This document shows, in pieces, positions 61,089 to 64,000 of a DNA stretch of 64,000 nucleotides. The notes beneath the pieces were generated by a model that saw only the letters and a list, made by a program, of their open reading frames with translations, ran no database searches and was not told where the DNA came from. Origin of the DNA: Neptunicoccus cionae. GTDB lineage: Bacteria > Pseudomonadota > Alphaproteobacteria > Rhodobacterales > Rhodobacteraceae. The position numbers were made by a program, and so were the translations under genes. Within the stretch, counting starts at the first letter, position 1, and each line of letters starts with the position of its first letter. The stretch covers positions 1,149,591-1,213,590 of the forward strand of contig NZ_PKOJ01000001.1 in assembly GCF_002860325.1 (NCBI RefSeq), given 5' to 3'.

Positions 61089-62060
61089 ATGACATCCAGA
61101 ACCGAACAGACTGTCGTTATCAAGCGTGATATTACATTCGCCCACGCCGCTTGCGGAGATGTAATGCGACCCTTGCAAATGGATATGTACCGCCCAGCGG
61201 GGCGCGAATATGACCGGCTTCCCGCTGTGGTCCTGGCCTTTGGTGGGGCGTTTCACAGGGGGTCGCGGCAGGATGATACAGTTACAGAAGACGGCAAAAG
61301 CAATACGCCAATCGCGGAATACTGCCGGATGCTGGCAACCCACGGCTTTGCAGCATTTTCCGTAGACTATCGACTTGCACAGGAAGAGCCCCGGCCCGGC
61401 CAGACGCCAGTCCTTGCAGATATGGATGTCCCGCTGGAGCGGATACGCGTTGTGCGGGATATTCTTGGTCTGGACCCTATAACCCCTGAACGGATGCGCG
61501 ACGTTCAGGAAGCCGCGATTGATGATATGGCCAGCGCTTTCAGATACGTTTGCGGCGCGTCACGCCGGCTGGGCATTGACCCGCGAAAGGTCGTAGTGGG
61601 CGGGTTTTCTGCAGGCGGACGCAATGCGATAACAGCCGCATTCGGAGAGGCGATTGATCCGGCGGGCGTTATAAGCCTCTCTTCATATGTTCCCGATTTC
61701 GTGGTTGAACGCAGGCTCCTTGAGGGGAATGCTCTGTTGCCGGTGCTTGCGATCAGCGCAGAAAACGATCTTGGTTACATCCGAAAAGCCTTACCCAAAC
61801 AACACGAAACTCTACGGCGTGGCGGCGGGCAGACAATCTGGCGCGTGGTTCCTGACTACGGACATTTCTATCCTGCTGATGCCGCAACTCTGGATGGCTT
61901 GACCAAAGCGCCTGCGTGCACCGTGTTTGGGGAAATCCTGCAATTTCTAGATGGACTATACGCAGAAGATGACTGGCAAGGCCAAGACAGGGATGACCTG
62001 TCCGGCCTGTCAAACGGAAATTCCAACCCGAACAATTCAAAAGCGACAATAAAATGCTGA
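61089..62060 (+). CDS. Alpha/beta-hydrolase (esterase/lipase-like)
   Basis: 323 residues starting MTSRTEQTVVIKRDITFAHA at 61089 (GAAAGGGTGG upstream). LPAVVLAFGGAFHRGSRQDD (residues ~44-63) is the oxyanion-region glycine motif, VVVGGFSAGGRNAITAAFG (~residues 168-186) carries Ser in GxSxG, ISAENDLGYI a candidate Asp and VPDYGHFYPAD a candidate His. No signal peptide: cytoplasmic. In this operon it may hydrolyse an ester or lactone taken in by the TRAP system. Overlaps the next gene by 7 bp. Confidence 0.85.
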   Translation: MTSRTEQTVVIKRDITFAHAACGDVMRPLQMDMYRPAGREYDRLPAVVLAFGGAFHRGSRQDDTVTEDGKSNTPIAEYCRMLATHGFAAFSVDYRLAQEEPRPGQTPVLADMDVPLERIRVVRDILGLDPITPERMRDVQEAAIDDMASAFRYVCGASRRLGIDPRKVVVGGFSAGGRNAITAAFGEAIDPAGVISLSSYVPDFVVERRLLEGNALLPVLAISAENDLGYIRKALPKQHETLRRGGGQTIWRVVPDYGHFYPADAATLDGLTKAPACTVFGEILQFLDGLYAEDDWQGQDRDDLSGLSNGNSNPNNSKATIKC

Positions 62061-62431
62061 ACCACCCGAACTTGCGCGCCTTACACAGCCTATTCGAGGC
62101 TTTTAACAACCACGATATCGACGGGGTGATGCATCACTTCACGCCAGAAGCAATTTTTGACACTGCGTCTGGTCCCACCTCGTCTGGCACCCGCGTTATG
62201 GGGAAGGAAAACATTCGCAAAGTATTCTCGGATACGTTCGAAAGATTTTCGGATAGCCAATGGGAAATCCTGTTCCACAAGAATCTGGGTGACAATCGTG
62301 CTGTTTCAAATTGGATCTACACCGCAACTGATCCGAACGGCGATAAGGTCGCGCTAGAAGGCGTTGATATCTTCGTTTTTGAAAACGGGCAGATCGTCCA
62401 TAAGAATGTTTTCAGGAAAGCTCCGGGCTAA
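62054..62431 (+). CDS. NTF2-like / SnoaL-fold protein
   Basis: 125 residues: LRALHSLFEAFNNHDIDGVMHHFTPEAIFDTASGP...GKENIRKVFSDTFERF...VALEGVDIFVFENGQIVHKNVF, the alpha-beta barrel of nuclear-transport-factor-2-like (SnoaL) enzymes that act as cyclases, isomerases or hydrolytic helpers on small organic molecules. Catalytic identity not assignable. Last gene of the module, overlapping the hydrolase gene. Confidence 0.82.
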   Translation: MLNHPNLRALHSLFEAFNNHDIDGVMHHFTPEAIFDTASGPTSSGTRVMGKENIRKVFSDTFERFSDSQWEILFHKNLGDNRAVSNWIYTATDPNGDKVALEGVDIFVFENGQIVHKNVFRKAPG

Positions 62432-62449
62432 ATCAAATTTTAAAGCCCC

Positions 62450-62874
62450 ATCCTGACGTGCAACTGTGGGCCGTTCGAACTGCAAGTATTTCACCGCATA
62501 CGGAGCACCGCGTTCCGCTCACAGATGAAATACTGGCCATTCTGGAGCCTTTGAAGGCATTGGAGAGCAAAGTAGTGTTTGAGGGCCTGAAACGGCATAA
62601 GCCGCTGTCCAACATGGCCATGCTGATGCTGTTACGCCGCATGAAAATTGAGGGTATCACAGTCCACGGCTTCCGCTCCACCTTCCGCGATTGGGCCAGC
62701 GAGGTTGCCAACGCACCGCGCGAAGTGGCAGAAATGAGTCTGGCGCATAAGGTCGGGAGTGATGTGGAACGGGCCTATGCGCGGTCGGACTTGTTGGAGA
62801 AAAGGCGGGCATTGATGGAGCGGTGGTCAAATTTTGTTTCGGGCGGCACGGGAAAAGTCGTGAGGCTGGCTTAA
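62450..62874 (+). pseudogene. 3' remnant of a second P4-type integrase
   Basis: Encodes only the C-terminal ~140 residues of an integrase near-identical in type to the gene at 55640: DVQLWAVRTASISPHTEHRVPLTDE aligns in frame with DARLWTVPASRMKTDTEHRVPLTDE, and the catalytic HGFRSTFRDWASEV...AYARSDLLEKR are retained. Upstream of base 62450 the homology stops abruptly. The Arg and N-terminal domains are missing, so it cannot recombine. The part covering VPASRMKTD is scrambled relative to the intact copy, suggesting a compensated local frameshift. Confidence 0.85.
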
Positions 62875-63747
62875 GTGTTCTGTCCTGTAGGCTATCGTTC
62901 CGCGTTAGAATTGTGGCATGAGTTTTTATCAATAAGGCTTACGGAAACATATGACAGAGCCGTTGAAGGGTACAACGCGCCCAACTTTCAAGCGGCATTC
63001 AGCCGTGGCTCGCCGCTAGATATTTGTGAGCACATTTTCCTAGCCTCATTGTCAGCAGTAGGCATTCATGTTGCATCGCCTGAAGGCGAGGTCATGAAAT
63101 TATTCATTAAAATGGCTGACGGTAAACCTAGCCTTTTTTCCACGACTGGAATGTACAGCGCACTTTTGTGCGATGCCGCTCTGGAATTTGAGGCACCAAA
63201 CACAAAGCCGATTGGTTTTACGAAGCAATCAAGATTTAAAGTGTGGGAAGGTGATGCGAGGGACAATGAAGCGCTATCCCGTTTTTATCCAAGGTATAAT
63301 GAATTGGAGGATTATGCAAAACGCGACCCAATGCTCGGGCTGTATCATCACACATTATTCCATCACGTGATCCGGAATACCTATATTGTCGCAGATACAA
63401 TCCCTTCTTGGGCAAAAAAGACCAGCATGGCAGTTGAGGTTGCGCCAATACTGAAAAGCTATTCGGGTTGGTCTATTTGCTTGGACGAACAAACTTACCA
63501 AAATGAATGGCAGGAGTACCTTTTGGGAAGAAAGCAAGTGTATTCGGCGTTGGAAGTGGAAAGAAAGCCTAAGGGGGTAGGGCGTCCTAAAATGGAAGCT
63601 GCTAGGTCTGCATTTGAAGCGATGGGATTTGAAAGGGGGAAGTTAACGTGGGAGCAGCTTGCACGCAAACTAGAGCGTGAAACGGGAGAGAAACCTAGCC
63701 ATAAAGCTATGCGGAATTGGCAAGAGGAGCATCAAAAGGAGGACTAA
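62875..63747 (+). CDS. Island protein of unknown function
   Basis: 290 residues. A GTG directly after the integrase-remnant stop is the first possible start; the true start is uncertain. Visible features: VEGYNAPNFQAAFSRGSPLDICEHIFLASLSAVGIHVASPEGEV near the N-terminus and a C-terminal basic region with GRPKMEAARSAFEAMGFERGKLTWEQLARKLERETGEKPSHKAMRNWQEEH (~residues 238-288), which looks like a small DNA-binding tail. AT-rich relative to the core genome. No family recognised. Confidence 0.6.
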   Translation: MFCPVGYRSALELWHEFLSIRLTETYDRAVEGYNAPNFQAAFSRGSPLDICEHIFLASLSAVGIHVASPEGEVMKLFIKMADGKPSLFSTTGMYSALLCDAALEFEAPNTKPIGFTKQSRFKVWEGDARDNEALSRFYPRYNELEDYAKRDPMLGLYHHTLFHHVIRNTYIVADTIPSWAKKTSMAVEVAPILKSYSGWSICLDEQTYQNEWQEYLLGRKQVYSALEVERKPKGVGRPKMEAARSAFEAMGFERGKLTWEQLARKLERETGEKPSHKAMRNWQEEHQKED

Positions 63748-63872
63748 TTGCGATTAGTCCTAGGGAGAAAAGGGGGATTTATCCAGATTAGATTAGTCCC
63801 ATTTGTCCCATATTTCTAATTCAAAACAATTGATCCAAGTGGGTTGTTACCGAAGTAACTGAAGGACAACCC
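63748..63872. other. AT-rich leader before the last small ORF
   Basis: Contains repeated GATTAG/TAGTCC elements (AATTGCGATTAGTCCTAG, GATTAGATTAGTCCCATT) that could be operator half sites in the island; no gene seen. Confidence 0.3.
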
Positions 63873-63962
63873 ATGACAGGCTTATTTAACCCAGACCGAA
63901 TCTACGTCCTAGGCGACGATGAACTCAACCTCATAGGCGACCGGGATAAACTTGCACAATGA
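63873..63962 (+). CDS. 29-residue small protein (possible excisionase-like N-terminus)
   Basis: MTGLFNPDRIYVLGDDELNL then IGDRDKLAQ, with GAAGGA eight bases upstream of the ATG. The opening resembles the first helices of small island DNA-binding proteins, which normally continue past the LAQ position; here a TGA intervenes. It is either a true short peptide, a truncated gene, or a gene interrupted by a point mutation. The window ends 38 bp later. Confidence 0.35.
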   Translation: MTGLFNPDRIYVLGDDELNLIGDRDKLAQ

Positions 63963-64000
63963 GCTACCCCCCGAAATTCGGACAGTGACGCAAGCTACGA

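Noticed and set aside
63978..63987. Possible att-like TCGGACAGTG near the right edge
   Set aside because: Only about six bases match the tRNA-Ser 5' acceptor region and the 3' tRNA core (CAGGGTTCGAATC) is absent, so it is not attR.

Overview
The window reads as chromosomal DNA of a marine-type alphaproteobacterium of the Rhodobacteraceae (Roseobacter group). This is inferred from gene content and protein style, not from a database search. The supporting genes are ethylmalonyl-CoA-pathway enzymes ((3S)-malyl-CoA thioesterase and mesaconyl-CoA hydratase), sdhCDAB, a choline-sulfate/betaine cluster (betI-betC-betA), MmcB, a speF-type ornithine decarboxylase, TolC next to a Pcm-family methyltransferase, many one-carbon flavoenzymes, and dense moderately GC-rich coding on both strands.

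Layout. 1-16.4 kb: the 3' part of cobQ, a PopZ-like protein, tolC, a Pcm-like methyltransferase, a DUF2235 hydrolase, an orphan CoxL-like molybdenum hydroxylase subunit, a class V aminotransferase, an ABC exporter, a glycosyltransferase, ygfZ, an inositol-phosphatase-family gene, the divergent metR/metF pair with a perfect MetR box, and a thioesterase. 16.4-25.7 kb: a PhnD-like protein translationally coupled to a fatty acid desaturase and divergent from an XRE regulator, a degenerate butyrobetaine-dioxygenase-like protein, a dimethylglycine/sarcosine-dehydrogenase-type enzyme, upp, mdh and a small secreted protein. 25.7-33.6 kb: central carbon metabolism, with mcl2-nnrU-DUF1737-mch followed by sdhC-D-A, three small related exported proteins, then sdhB. 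TGTGATCAC-type palindromes precede both the mcl2 and sdh blocks. 33.6-55.2 kb: ornithine decarboxylase with a structured leader, an RTX protein, a flavoprotein, a 14-bp repeat array, mmcB, a probable 6S RNA with the formyl-THF cyclo-ligase gene, a phosphodiesterase, two convergent SLC13 permeases, a LysE exporter, yebC, pntAB, a peroxiredoxin and betI-betC-betA.

55.4 kb to the end: a genomic island at a tRNA-Ser(GGA) gene. A complete P4-type integrase follows the tRNA. Then comes a module of a LysR regulator, a TAXI-type TRAP binding protein, a fused TRAP permease, an alpha/beta-hydrolase and an NTF2-like protein. The module is closed by the 3' third of a second, closely similar integrase gene and further island genes of unknown function. 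The right end of the island is outside the window.

Functionally the core supports acetate/C2 assimilation (mcl2, mch, mdh, sdh), NADPH balance (pntAB), one-carbon/folate metabolism (metF, ygfZ, formyl-THF cyclo-ligase, the GCV_T oxidoreductase) and osmolyte use (betICA). The least explained items are the three exported proteins inside the sdh cluster, the butyrobetaine-dioxygenase homologue that lacks its iron ligands, the desaturase/PhnD-like operon without transporter partners, the 14-bp repeat array, a family of repeats at gene ends, and the island TRAP/hydrolase module with its perfect 17-bp palindrome.
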